Origin: SSSZ01 sp036732025
Lineage (GTDB): Bacteria > Pseudomonadota > Gammaproteobacteria > Burkholderiales > Rhodocyclaceae
NCBI GenBank assembly: GCA_036732025.1
Contig: DAINDE010000008.1
Span: 1-64,000, forward strand
Direction of reading: 5' to 3'
DNA: 64,000 bases
In this document: positions 55,108 to 63,099 of the stretch, piece after piece
Layout: every line of letters begins with the position of its first letter
Numbering within the stretch: the first letter of the stretch is position 1
Notes under the pieces: generated by a model
The model's database searches: none
What the model was told of the DNA's origin: nothing
Seen by the model: the letters and a program-made list of their open reading frames with translations, nothing else
Position numbers and translations under genes: made by a program

Positions 55108-56280
55108 ATGATCGCTTCCTCCGTCGCCGTCAGTTCCAGGTTTCCCGGGATGGGGACCACCATCTTCACCGTTATGTCCCGGCTGGCGGCGGAGTGCGGG
55201 GCCATCAACCTGTCCCAGGGCTTTCCGGATTTCCAGGCGGAGCCGGAGTTGTTCGACGCCGCCCACCGCCACATGCTGGCCGGGCGCAACCAGTACGCAC
55301 CTATGGCCGGCGTGCCGGAGCTGCGCCAGGCCATCGCCGACAAGGTGGCTGTCCTGTACGGCACGGCCTTCGATCCAGAAACGGAGGTGACCGTCACCGC
55401 CGGCGCCACCCAGGCCATCTTTACCGCTGTCGCCGCCTTCGTGCGGCCGGGGGACGAGGTCATCGTCTTCGAACCGGTGTACGACTCCTACGTGCCGGCC
55501 ATCGAAACCGTCGGCGGCAAGGCGGTACGCTGCCAGCTCCGCTTCCCGGACTACGCCGTGGATTGGGAGGCGGTGGCGCGCGCCCTCACGCCCCGCACCC
55601 GCATGATCGTCATCAACAGCCCCCACAACCCTACCGGCAGCCTGCTCACCGGCGCCGACCTCGACCGGCTGGCGGCTGTCGTCGCCGGCACCGACATCGT
55701 GGTGCTTTCCGACGAGGTCTACGAGCACATCGCCTTCGACGGCGAGGGCCATGCCAGCGTCGCCGGGCACCGGGACCTGGCGGCCCGCAGCCTGGCGGTG
55801 TCGAGCTTCGGCAAGACCTATCACATTACCGGCTGGAAGATCGCCTATATCGTCGGGCCGGCGGAACTCATGGCGGAATTCCGCAAGGTGCACCAGTTCA
55901 ACGTCTTCACCGTGCATACCCCCTCCCAACTGGCCCTGGCGGAATACATGCAGGATGCCGGGCGCCACCAGCGCCTGGCGGCCTTCTACCAGGAGAAGCG
56001 GGACTTCTTCCGCCGGTTGCTGGCGGCGACGCCGTTCGAGCTCTTGCCCTGCCGCGGCACCTATTTCCAGTTGGCGCGCTACGACGCCATCTCCGACCGG
56101 CCCGACGGCGAGTTCGCCGAATGGATGGCGCGGGAGATCGGGGTGGCGGTCATTCCCGTGTCAGCCTTTTTCGGCGACGGGCGGGACGACCGGGTGGTGC
56201 GCTTCTGTTTCGCCAAGCGGGAGGAAACCCTGCTGGCGGCTGCGGAACGGCTGGACAAGCTGCACAATTATTGCGGCTGA
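55108..56280 (+). CDS. PLP aminotransferase of the methionine (YbdL) type
   Basis: A 390-residue class I/II aminotransferase. The PLP Lys is near residue 236 in SSFGKTYHITGWK; NQYAPMAGVPELRQAI, INSPHNPTG and VLSDEVYEH complete the fold. TFQ-type details such as GKTYHITGWKIAY and the RGTYFQL segment fit YbdL/MtnE-like methionine aminotransferases. That activity would convert ketomethylthiobutyrate to methionine, the last step of salvage, and suits the nearby mtnA; a kynurenine- or glutamine-type transaminase remains possible. It lies between mscS and mscL. Confidence 0.82.
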   Translation: MIASSVAVSSRFPGMGTTIFTVMSRLAAECGAINLSQGFPDFQAEPELFDAAHRHMLAGRNQYAPMAGVPELRQAIADKVAVLYGTAFDPETEVTVTAGATQAIFTAVAAFVRPGDEVIVFEPVYDSYVPAIETVGGKAVRCQLRFPDYAVDWEAVARALTPRTRMIVINSPHNPTGSLLTGADLDRLAAVVAGTDIVVLSDEVYEHIAFDGEGHASVAGHRDLAARSLAVSSFGKTYHITGWKIAYIVGPAELMAEFRKVHQFNVFTVHTPSQLALAEYMQDAGRHQRLAAFYQEKRDFFRRLLAATPFELLPCRGTYFQLARYDAISDRPDGEFAEWMAREIGVAVIPVSAFFGDGRDDRVVRFCFAKREETLLAAAERLDKLHNYCG

Positions 56281-56370
56281 CGGCTAGAAAGCGCCGTTGA
56301 CGGGGTGCCATGCCCCCCGAATAATGGACGGCCATCCAAGCAATCCGTTCCACGACACAAGGAGGTTCCC

Positions 56371-56802
56371 ATGAGCATGCTGAGTGAGTTCAAGGAGTTC
56401 GCCGTCAAGGGCAATGCCGTCGATCTGGCGGTGGGCGTCATCATCGGCGGGGCCTTCGGCAAGATCGTCGATTCGATCGTCGGCGACCTGATCATGCCCG
56501 TCGTGGGGGCGATGATCGGCAGCCTGGATTTTTCCAACCTGTTCTTCGTGCTGGGCAAGAACCCCAACAACCTCACCGCCCTTGCCGACATCAAGAAGGC
56601 CGGGATCCCCGTCTTCGCCTACGGCAGCTTCCTGACCATCCTGGTCAATTTCATCCTCCTGGCCTTTATCATCTTCATGATGGTCAAACAGATCAACCGC
56701 CTGCGCCCCAAGGAGGAGCCGGCGCCGCCTCCCGCCGCCGAGCCGGCAACGCCGGAAGACATCGTCCTTCTGCGCGAGATTCGCGATTCCCTGAAGAAGT
56801 AG
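56371..56802 (+). CDS. mscL: Large-conductance mechanosensitive channel MscL
   Basis: A 143-residue channel, the last-resort osmotic release valve. The N-terminal amphipathic helix and TM1 (MLSEFKEFAVKGNAVDLAVG, then GVIIGGAFGKIVDSIVGDLI) are highly characteristic, and TM2 is SFLTILVNFILLAFIIFMMV. A cytoplasmic helix ends the chain after a Pro-rich stretch (EEPAPPPAAEPATPED). GGAGG lies before ATG 56371. A strong palindromic terminator follows at 56825-56846. Confidence 0.96.
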   Translation: MSMLSEFKEFAVKGNAVDLAVGVIIGGAFGKIVDSIVGDLIMPVVGAMIGSLDFSNLFFVLGKNPNNLTALADIKKAGIPVFAYGSFLTILVNFILLAFIIFMMVKQINRLRPKEEPAPPPAAEPATPEDIVLLREIRDSLKK

Positions 56803-56824
56803 CTTGCGACGGCAGCGCAATGGG

Positions 56825-56846
56825 AGGCCCCGCCGCGGCGGGGCCT
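56825..56846 (+). terminator. Terminator after mscL
   Basis: A perfect 22-bp palindrome from AGGCCCCGCCG to its complement, followed by CTTGCATTT, begins 23 bp after the mscL stop. The stem is very GC-rich, but the T-tract is weak. Confidence 0.75.
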
Positions 56847-56868
56847 CTTGCATTTGCGTAAACGACAA

Positions 56869-56888
56869 GACCCGGCCATGGCCGGGTC
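56869..56888 (-). terminator. Terminator after phasin gene (minus strand)
   Basis: GACCCGGCC and GGCCGGGTC arms form a GC stem in a 20-bp palindrome; on the minus strand it is followed by TTGTCGTTT. It lies 22 bp beyond the stop of the phasin at 56911. Confidence 0.75.
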
Positions 56889-56910
56889 CCGGAGACAAGC
56901 GGAAGGCTTG

Positions 56911-57474
56911 TTACTTGGCGGTCTTCTTGGCGGCAGCAGCGGTGGCGCTGACGGCCTTGCCGGTGACCTTGCCGGCGGCCTGCATGTTGGCTTCGGCGAT
57001 GTCGGAAAGCTGCTTGGCCATGGAGGTCATGTTGTCGAAGGCCTTGGTGGAGGCGTTGAGCATGGACTTCATGGCGGCGGCGAAGACGTCGCCACCCACG
57101 GGAGCGGAGGCGGTGGCCTTCTCGACGGCGCTGGAGGCGTTCTTGGTGAAGGAGTTGTACTGGGACTCCATCACGGTGGTGACTTCCTTCTGCATCTGGG
57201 ACACCAGGTCGTAGATGCTGCGGGAGTACTCGGTCCACTTCTGGACGTTGGGCTGGGCAAGCTGGGCGTTCAGCTTGGCCATCTCGTTGGCGTCCTTGGC
57301 ACCCATGATCTGCTGGGTGTTGGCCACGGCGTTGTTGAAGAACTCGCGGGAAGCGGCCATGTTCAGGGCGGTGAGGCGCTCGACGCCGTTGAAGGCGGTG
57401 CGCAGCAGAGCCATCATGACTTCGGCGTTGGCCTTTTGGGCGGCGGCGAGTTGGTCGAGATTCGGGTTGCTCAT
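56911..57474 (-). CDS. phaP: Phasin (PHA granule-associated protein), copy B
   Basis: A 187-residue phasin that coats polyhydroxyalkanoate granules. It is almost all helix, without Cys or signal peptide: MSNPNLDQLAAAQKANAEVM, NGVERLTALNMAASREFF, IYDLVSQMQKEVTTVMESQ, with an Ala/Lys-rich tail (AVSATAAAAKKTAK). It fits the Phasin_2 (PF09361) pattern. GGAGGA precedes ATG 57474. It lies downstream of the other phasin, each with its own terminator; no separate promoter was recognised between them. Confidence 0.9.
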   Translation of the reverse strand: MSNPNLDQLAAAQKANAEVMMALLRTAFNGVERLTALNMAASREFFNNAVANTQQIMGAKDANEMAKLNAQLAQPNVQKWTEYSRSIYDLVSQMQKEVTTVMESQYNSFTKNASSAVEKATASAPVGGDVFAAAMKSMLNASTKAFDNMTSMAKQLSDIAEANMQAAGKVTGKAVSATAAAAKKTAK

Positions 57475-57523
57475 GGGTAGTTCCTCCGGGAAAGGTTGGT
57501 TGATTTTCTTGTCGGGGAATGCA

Positions 57524-57546
57524 AACCCCCGCTCGTGGCGGGGGTT
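57524..57546 (-). terminator. Terminator between the two phasin genes
   Basis: AACCCCCGC and GCGGGGGTT form a 9-bp stem with a 5-nt loop; on the minus strand TTGCATT follows. It lies between the stop at 57562 and the next phasin start at 57474, so read-through or processing would set the second phasin's level. Confidence 0.75.
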
Positions 57547-57561
57547 CTGGGGAATGGCTGC

Positions 57562-58116
57562 TTAGGCGGCCTTCTTCTTGCCGGCGGTGGCGCCGACGGC
57601 CTTGACGGTGGCGTTGGTGGCGGCGGCAACGTTGGCTTCGGCGATCTCGGCAACCTGCTTGGCAGCCTTGTTCATGTTGTCGAAGGCGGAGTTGGCGGCA
57701 GCGATGGCGCTCTTGACGGCGGCGACGGCAACGTCGGAACCGGCGGGAGCGGACTTGGCGGCCTTGTCCAGCAGGGAAGCGACGGTCTTCTGGAATTCGC
57801 CGAACTGGGCCTCGACCATCTTGGACAGCTCTTCCTGGGTCTGGGCGGAGATTTCATAGACGGAACGGGAGTAGGCGACAGCCTTCTCGACGTTGGGCTG
57901 GGCCAGGGAAGCCTGGATGGACAGGGCTTCCTGGACGTCCTTGGCGCCCATCAGGGCCTTGGCGCCGGACACGCCGTCTTCCAGGATGGAGCGGGCGGTG
58001 TTCAGGTTGAGGGCGGCGATGCGCTCGGCGGAAGCCAGGGCGGTGTTGGCCAGGGACAGCAGGGAATCGACGGTGGCCTTGTTGGCGGAAGCGAATTGCT
58101 CGGGGGTGGTGAACAT
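57562..58116 (-). CDS. phaP: Phasin (PHA granule-associated protein), copy A
   Basis: A 184-residue phasin, paralogous to copy B: MFTTPEQFASANKATVDSLL, AERIAALNLNTARSILEDG, MGAKDVQEALSIQASLAQPN, YSRSVYEISAQTQEELSKM, with a tail ending KKKAA. Shared blocks such as AKDxxE, LAQPNV and YSRS show a duplication. AGGAGA precedes ATG 58116. A consensus-quality sigma-70 promoter lies about 80 nt upstream, flanked by TGCA-rich palindromes, which fits the very high, granule-linked expression usual for phasins. Confidence 0.91.
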   Translation of the reverse strand: MFTTPEQFASANKATVDSLLSLANTALASAERIAALNLNTARSILEDGVSGAKALMGAKDVQEALSIQASLAQPNVEKAVAYSRSVYEISAQTQEELSKMVEAQFGEFQKTVASLLDKAAKSAPAGSDVAVAAVKSAIAAANSAFDNMNKAAKQVAEIAEANVAAATNATVKAVGATAGKKKAA

Positions 58117-58203
58117 GGTGACATCTCCTAGGAAAGTTGGGTGCTGCGAAACATCCGTTGCAGCGCGCCATCAAGGGCGATGTTGCACTGCACCATGAGT
58201 CCC

Positions 58204-58231
58204 ATTATAGGTAGGAATTTTCCGATGTCAA
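58204..58231 (-). promoter_or_regulatory. Near-perfect sigma-70 promoter of the phasin genes
   Basis: On the minus strand TTGACA (58231-58226) and TATAAT (58209-58204) are both exact consensus boxes, 16 bp apart. The start point should be near 58197, giving an 80-nt leader before the phasin ATG at 58116. Confidence 0.88.
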
Positions 58232-58236
58232 CCTGT

Positions 58237-58255
58237 TTTTGTGCATTGCACAAAA
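58237..58255. promoter_or_regulatory. Perfect palindrome upstream of the phasin promoter (PhaR-like site)
   Basis: TTTTGTGC-ATT-GCACAAAA is a perfect 8-bp-arm inverted repeat ending 5 bp upstream of the -35 box. A related TTGCACTGCA motif lies at about 58183-58192, just downstream of the likely start point. PhaR regulators of PHA-producing bacteria recognise TGC/GCA-type sequences, so these are candidate PhaR sites; an upstream activator site is the alternative. Confidence 0.5.
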
Positions 58256-58342
58256 TTTGTTTCCCCCATGTTGCCGGGGGGTTTCGGAGCGATTGCAAAC
58301 GGAACCGGCCGGCGATGCTGCGCCGCCGTACCGGCCGGGGAA

Positions 58343-58957
58343 TCAGTGTTCCGGCAGGCGTTCCAGGCCGTTGGCGCCTTTGAGTTCAAGGGGCTGGCCG
58401 CGGCGGGGTGCCTCCTCGGCGGGCGGGGTGCCCTTGTTGCGGGGCTGGATGACGGCCCGGACGCGGGCCGGCGGGCCCTTGGGGTCGCGGCTTTCGCCGG
58501 CGGTGACCAGGTATTTTTCACTGAGGGAGTCGTACCAGATGTAGTCGCCCTTCAACTGGTCCTCGCCGCTCTTCACCCAGGCGCGGTGGAAAAGTTCGGC
58601 CACCTCGTTGCGGGAGTTGTATTCGATGCGCTCGGCTTCGCCCTCGACATACTCGTCCTTGCCCTCCCGCTTCTGGCGGAAGGTGGCGAGGCGGTCCTTG
58701 CCGGCGAAGGCGGTCCCCTTCTGGAAGCCGTACTGGTCCTCGGTGACGACGATGCGCTCGGCGCGGATGACCAGGGTGCCCTGGGTGAGCACCACGTCGC
58801 CTTCCAGGATCTGGATCTTCTTGGCGTCGTCTACCGTCACCTTCTGGGCTTCGAGCTGGATGGGCTTTTCGCGGTCCGCCTTTTCCGCCCGGGCGAGGAC
58901 CGGCGCCAGGCAGAGCGAGGCGAGCGTCAGGGCGAGGAGCGGGGCTGGCGTTTTCAT
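58343..58957 (-). CDS. lptA: LPS transport periplasmic protein LptA
   Basis: A 204-residue periplasmic protein that forms the beta-jellyroll bridge carrying LPS across the periplasm. A signal peptide (MKTPAPLLALTLASLCLAPV, cut after ARA) precedes an OstA fold: PIQLEAQKVTVDDAKKIQIL, EGDVVLTQGTLVIRAERIVV, EGEAERIEYNSRNEVAEL. The C-terminus after about residue 160 is polar and Pro-rich. ATG 58957 overlaps the lptC stop (ATGA). In most relatives lptB follows; here the phasin promoter region follows instead. Confidence 0.92.
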   Translation of the reverse strand: MKTPAPLLALTLASLCLAPVLARAEKADREKPIQLEAQKVTVDDAKKIQILEGDVVLTQGTLVIRAERIVVTEDQYGFQKGTAFAGKDRLATFRQKREGKDEYVEGEAERIEYNSRNEVAELFHRAWVKSGEDQLKGDYIWYDSLSEKYLVTAGESRDPKGPPARVRAVIQPRNKGTPPAEEAPRRGQPLELKGANGLERLPEH

Positions 58958-59535
58958 GGCTGGGCCTTGGGGCGGAGGTAGGAAGCGCGCACCTGCGATT
59001 GCAGGACGAGGATGGAAGTGTTGTTGTCCAGGTGCATGCCCACGCCGGTCATCCACGACTGGCCCTGGGTGACTTCCACAGGGCTGTCGGTGAAAGCGAT
59101 GCCGGCATCCGGCTGGACGGTGAGGTCGGGCATGCGGGCGCGCATTTCCGGCCGGTTTTCGGTGGCGTCGCGGGTGGCGACCACATTGTCCCAGAAGAAG
59201 ACAGTTTCGCCCTTGGCGGCGGCGTAGCCCTGGCCGCCGGCCAGGTGCATGTCGGGGGCGCCGGGCTTGTAATAGGTGAGGCGGGGTTCCCGGACGAGGG
59301 AGCTGTCGTCGTCGGCGAAGTGCTGCATGTAGGGGGCAGCGAGCCGGTACTGGAGGAGCCCTTCGGCACTGAAGCGGCGAATGGTGAAGTTCTCTACGAA
59401 ACCGTCGGGGTCGTGGCGCTGCTTGCCGTCGCGCTTGGGCTCGGGCAGGTAGACGGCCTGTTCCAGCCAGAAGCTCAGCCCGGCCAGGAGGGCCAGGACG
59501 AGGAGCGGGTAGAGCTGGCTGGTCCAGTGCTTCAT
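58954..59535 (-). CDS. lptC: LPS export protein LptC
   Basis: A 193-residue protein anchored in the inner membrane by one N-terminal helix (LYPLLVLALLAGLSFWLEQA). The periplasmic jellyroll includes ENFTIRRFSAEGLLQYRLAA and VEVTQGQSWMTGVGMHLDNN. It receives LPS from LptBFG and passes it to LptA, encoded next with an ATGA overlap. Its own start overlaps the kdsC stop. Family assignment rests on topology, size and position as well as sequence. Confidence 0.9.
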   Translation of the reverse strand: MKHWTSQLYPLLVLALLAGLSFWLEQAVYLPEPKRDGKQRHDPDGFVENFTIRRFSAEGLLQYRLAAPYMQHFADDDSSLVREPRLTYYKPGAPDMHLAGGQGYAAAKGETVFFWDNVVATRDATENRPEMRARMPDLTVQPDAGIAFTDSPVEVTQGQSWMTGVGMHLDNNTSILVLQSQVRASYLRPKAQP

Positions 59536-60059
59536 CAGGATTCCAGGTAGCGGGCGAAGACGGCTTCCAGCTTGCCCTGGGCGGCGAGGACGAATTCGGC
59601 GGCCTCGCGCACGGCGCCGCGGCCGCCGCTGGCGCCGGTGACGGCGTGGGCGCGTTCCTTGACCAGGGGGTGGGCGTTGGCGGGGGCGACGGCGAAGCCG
59701 CAGCGGACCATGGCCGGGATGTCGATGAGGTCGTCGCCCATGAAGGCCACTTCCGGCCAGTGCAGGCCCAGCTTCTCGATGAGGCCGGCGACGGCAGCGC
59801 CCTTGTCGGCGACGCCCTGGAAGACGTGGTCGATGCCCAGGTCGGCGGCGCGGGCCGCCACCACGCCGGAGGTGCGGCCGGTGACGATCGCCAGCTCGAT
59901 GCCGGCCCGCTGCATGAACTTGAGGCCGAGGCCGTCCATGACGTTGAAGGTCTTCAGCTCGCGGCCGTCGTCGGTATAGGTGAGGCCGCCGTCGGTCATC
60001 ACGCCGTCGATGTCGAAGGCCATGAGCTTGATGCGGGCGGCGCGTTGGCGGGCATCCAT
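59535..60059 (-). CDS. kdsC: 3-deoxy-D-manno-octulosonate-8-phosphate phosphatase
   Basis: A 174-residue HAD-superfamily phosphatase that makes KDO from KDO-8-phosphate for lipid A core synthesis. The nucleophile motif is MAFDIDGVMTDG, motif II VTGRTSG and the late acidic motif GDDLIDIPAM. The tetrameric KdsC lacks a cap domain, consistent with this size. Its ATG overlaps the kdsD stop as TGATG and its stop overlaps lptC. Confidence 0.95.
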   Translation of the reverse strand: MDARQRAARIKLMAFDIDGVMTDGGLTYTDDGRELKTFNVMDGLGLKFMQRAGIELAIVTGRTSGVVAARAADLGIDHVFQGVADKGAAVAGLIEKLGLHWPEVAFMGDDLIDIPAMVRCGFAVAPANAHPLVKERAHAVTGASGGRGAVREAAEFVLAAQGKLEAVFARYLES

Positions 60060-61054
60060 CAGATCACCTTGGCGTTGAAGAGGTCGTGCATGTTGAGGGC
60101 GCCCAGCAGGGTGCCGGCGGCATCGGTGACGAGCAGGGCGTTGATGCGGTAGCGCTCCATCATCTCCACGGCCTCCACCGCCAGGCGGTCGGGGCCGATG
60201 GTGCGGGGCGAGGGATGCATGAGGGCGGCGAGGGTGGCCGCGCGCAGGTCCAGGTCGCGCTCGAAGGCGCGGCGCAGGTCGCCGTCGGTGAAGATGCCCG
60301 CTACCCGGTCGCCGCTGCCGACGGCCACGAGGCCGAGCCCGCCCTTGGACATGGCGAGGATGGCCTGGGGCAGTGGCGTCTCCGGGGCGACGAGGGGGAC
60401 GGCGTCGGCGGGGCGCATGACGTCCCGCACGTGGGTAAGGAGCCGCCGGCCGAGGGAGCCGCCGGGGTGGGAGCGGGCGAAATCCTCGGGGCCGAAGCCG
60501 CGGGCGTCGAGGAGCGACACCGCCAGGGCGTCGCCCAGGGCCAGGGCGGCGGTGGTGCTGGCGGTGGGCGCCAGGTTGTGGGGGCAGGCCTCCTGGGGAA
60601 CGCCGGCGTCCAGGTGGATGTCCGCCTCCCGGGCGAGGGAGGAGTCCGGGTTGCCGGTCATGGCGATGAGGCGGGCGCCCTGGCGCTTGATGATCGGCAC
60701 GATGCGGGCCAGTTCCTCCGATTCGCCGGAATTGGACAGGGCCAGCAGCACGTCGTCGCGGGTGATCATGCCCAGGTCGCCGTGACTGGCTTCGGCGGGA
60801 TGGACGAAGTAGGCCGGAGTGCCGGTGCTGGCCATGGTGGCGGCGATCTTGCGGGCGATGTGGCCGGACTTGCCCATGCCGCTGACGATGAGGCGCCCGC
60901 GGCAGGCCAGGATGAGGGCCACGGCGTCGGCGAAGGCACCGTCCAGGCGCCCGGCGAGGCCGGCTACGGCTTCGGCTTCGATGCGCAAGGTCTGGCGAGC
61001 CAGGTCCAGGGCCCGTTGCGGACTGAAATTGGTGGCCGGGGCGCGTGTGTCCAT
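60059..61054 (-). CDS. kdsD: D-arabinose-5-phosphate isomerase KdsD (KpsF)
   Basis: A 331-residue enzyme that turns ribulose-5-phosphate into arabinose-5-phosphate, the first step of KDO synthesis. An N-terminal SIS domain (SGMGKSGHIARKIAATMAST, FVHPAEASHGDLGMI) is followed by two CBS modules (about 205-330; HVRDVMRPADAVPLV and ALLVTDAAGTLLGALNMHDL). The start at ATG 61054 gives family length. First gene of kdsD-kdsC-lptC-lptA; divergent from the KefC-type antiporter with only 52 bp between them. Confidence 0.94.
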   Translation of the reverse strand: MDTRAPATNFSPQRALDLARQTLRIEAEAVAGLAGRLDGAFADAVALILACRGRLIVSGMGKSGHIARKIAATMASTGTPAYFVHPAEASHGDLGMITRDDVLLALSNSGESEELARIVPIIKRQGARLIAMTGNPDSSLAREADIHLDAGVPQEACPHNLAPTASTTAALALGDALAVSLLDARGFGPEDFARSHPGGSLGRRLLTHVRDVMRPADAVPLVAPETPLPQAILAMSKGGLGLVAVGSGDRVAGIFTDGDLRRAFERDLDLRAATLAALMHPSPRTIGPDRLAVEAVEMMERYRINALLVTDAAGTLLGALNMHDLFNAKVI

Positions 61055-61106
61055 GCTTTTCGTGCGATTATGATGCCCGGAGTATACCCGACTTCCCGCA
61101 CTGACC

Positions 61107-63059
61107 TTGAACGCCCTCTCCCTCGTCCTCGTGCTGCTCGGCGCCTCCGTGGTGGCGGTGGTGCGCTTCCGTCGCCTCAACCTGCCGCCCATCCTCGGCT
61201 ACCTCCTGGTCGGCAGCCTGATCGGCCCCCATGCCCTCAACCTGCTGCAGGACGTTTCCCGGGCCCAGAACCTGGCCGAGTTCGGCGTGGTCTTCCTGAT
61301 GTTCTCCATCGGCCTGGAATTCTCCCTGCCCAAGCTTTATGCCATGAAGCGCATCGTCTTCGGGCTGGGGACGCTGCAGGTCGGCATCACCATGGCCCTG
61401 GTCGCCGGGGCGGTGATGGTCCTGGGGCTGTCCTGGCAATTGGGGGTCGCCCTCGGCGGCGTGTTGGCCATGTCGTCCACCGCCGTGCTCACCAAGCTCC
61501 TGGCCGACCGCCTGCAGGTCGATTCGCCCCACGGCCGCGACATCATGGGTGTGCTGCTCTTCCAGGATCTGGCGGTGGTGCCCCTGCTGGTGCTGATCCC
61601 CGCTCTGGCGCAGCCGCCGGAGATGCTCGCCATGCTCATGGGCAAGGCGCTGTTCAAGGCCGTGGTGGTGCTGGCGGTGATCCTCTTCTTCGGCCAGAGC
61701 CTGATGCGCCGCTGGTTCCACGTGGTGGCGCGGGCCAAGTCGTCGGAGGTGTTCGTCCTCAACGTGTTGCTCATTACCCTGGGGCTGGCCCAGATCACCG
61801 AACTGGCGGGGCTCTCCCTCGCCTTGGGGGCCTTCGTCGCCGGCATGCTGATATCCGAGACCGAGTACCGGGTGCAGGTGGAAGAGGACATCAAGCCCTT
61901 CCGCGACGTGCTGATGGGGTTGTTCTTCGTCACCATCGGCGTCAAGCTGGACATGCACCTCCTCATCGTCAACTGGTGGCTGGTGCTGGCGCTCCTCGTT
62001 GCCCTGCTGCTCTTCAAGGGACTGATCGTGGGCGTGCTCTCCTGGCGCCTCGGGGCGACCCCCGGCAACGCCATCCGCGCCGGCCTGTGGCTGGCCACCG
62101 GCGGCGAGTTCGGCTTCGTCCTCCTGGGCGAAATCGGCCAGATGCCGAAGGTGGTCGAGCAGGTGGTGCTGACGGCCCTGGTGCTGTCCATGCTGGCGGC
62201 GCCCTTCATCGTCCACTTCAGCGAAAAGATCGTCATGCGCTTCGTGGCCAGCGAGTGGCTGCTGCGCTCCATGCAGTTGACCCGGATCGCCGCCCAGTCC
62301 ATGGGCACGGAAAAGCACGCCATCCTCTGCGGCTTCGGGCGCAACGGCCAGTTCCTGGCCCGTTTTCTCACCCAGGAGGGGGTCAATTACGTCGCCCTCG
62401 ACCTGGACCCGGACCGGGTGCGGGAGGCTTCCGCTGCCGGCGAGAACGTCGTCTTCGGCGACGCCACCCGGCGGGAAAGCCTGATGGCCGCCGGTCTCAT
62501 GCGCGCCAGCGTGGTCATCGTCGCCGTCGCCGACACCCCGGCCGCCGAGAAGATCCTCCACCACGTCCACGACCTGCGGCCGGAACTGCCCGTCGTCGTG
62601 CGCACCCTCGACGAGGGCGACATGGAGCGCCTGTCCAAAGCCGGTGCCGCCGAGGTGGTGCAGGAGCCGCTGGAAGCGAGCCTGATGCTGGCATCCCACG
62701 CCCTGGTCCTGGTCGGGGTGCCCCTCAACCGCGTGCTGCGTCGCATCCGGGAAGCGCGGGCGGAGCAGTACAAGTTGCTGCGCGGTTTCTTCCACGGCCT
62801 CTCCGACCGGGACGAGGACGAGGCCGGCCAGCCCCGCCTGCATTCGGTCTGGCTCGGCCCCGGCAGCGCCGCCATCGGCCGCAGCCTCGCGGACCTGCGG
62901 CTCGCCGACCTGGGTTGCGAGGTCAGCGCCATCCGCCGGCGGGGCATCCGCGCCGTGGAGCCGGCCGCCGAAACGAGGCTGGAGGAAGGGGACGTGGTGG
63001 TGTTGCTGGGCGGTCCCGAGGCCGTGGCCGCCGGCGAGACCAGGCTGCTGAAGAAATGA
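61107..63059 (+). CDS. CPA2-family K+/H+ antiporter with TrkA-N and TrkA-C domains (KefC/YbaL-like)
   Basis: A 650-residue inner-membrane antiporter. The core (about 1-385) has EFGVVFLMFSIGLEFSLPKL, MSSTAVLTKLL, LLFQDLAVVPLLV and LALGAFVAGMLISETEYRVQ. A TrkA-N domain (about 405-520, HAILCGFGRNGQFLARFL) and a complete TrkA-C domain (about 565-650) follow; TrkA-C is lacking in the homologue at 28593. The start is TTG 61107, since no ATG upstream fits and the chain begins as family members do. Divergent pairing with kdsD is common in betaproteobacteria. Confidence 0.87.
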   Translation: MNALSLVLVLLGASVVAVVRFRRLNLPPILGYLLVGSLIGPHALNLLQDVSRAQNLAEFGVVFLMFSIGLEFSLPKLYAMKRIVFGLGTLQVGITMALVAGAVMVLGLSWQLGVALGGVLAMSSTAVLTKLLADRLQVDSPHGRDIMGVLLFQDLAVVPLLVLIPALAQPPEMLAMLMGKALFKAVVVLAVILFFGQSLMRRWFHVVARAKSSEVFVLNVLLITLGLAQITELAGLSLALGAFVAGMLISETEYRVQVEEDIKPFRDVLMGLFFVTIGVKLDMHLLIVNWWLVLALLVALLLFKGLIVGVLSWRLGATPGNAIRAGLWLATGGEFGFVLLGEIGQMPKVVEQVVLTALVLSMLAAPFIVHFSEKIVMRFVASEWLLRSMQLTRIAAQSMGTEKHAILCGFGRNGQFLARFLTQEGVNYVALDLDPDRVREASAAGENVVFGDATRRESLMAAGLMRASVVIVAVADTPAAEKILHHVHDLRPELPVVVRTLDEGDMERLSKAGAAEVVQEPLEASLMLASHALVLVGVPLNRVLRRIREARAEQYKLLRGFFHGLSDRDEDEAGQPRLHSVWLGPGSAAIGRSLADLRLADLGCEVSAIRRRGIRAVEPAAETRLEEGDVVVLLGGPEAVAAGETRLLKK

Positions 63060-63064
63060 AAAAA

Positions 63065-63080
63065 GCCCGCCGGAGCGGGC
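63065..63080 (-). terminator. Terminator of the pilin-like gene (minus strand)
   Basis: GCCCGC-CGGA-GCGGGC hairpin; on the minus strand it is followed directly by six T residues (63064-63059), a textbook intrinsic terminator. It also ends only 5 bp after the antiporter stop and could serve weakly in the other direction. Confidence 0.85.
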
Positions 63081-63099
63081 CTAATGGTGATTCTTGCGG

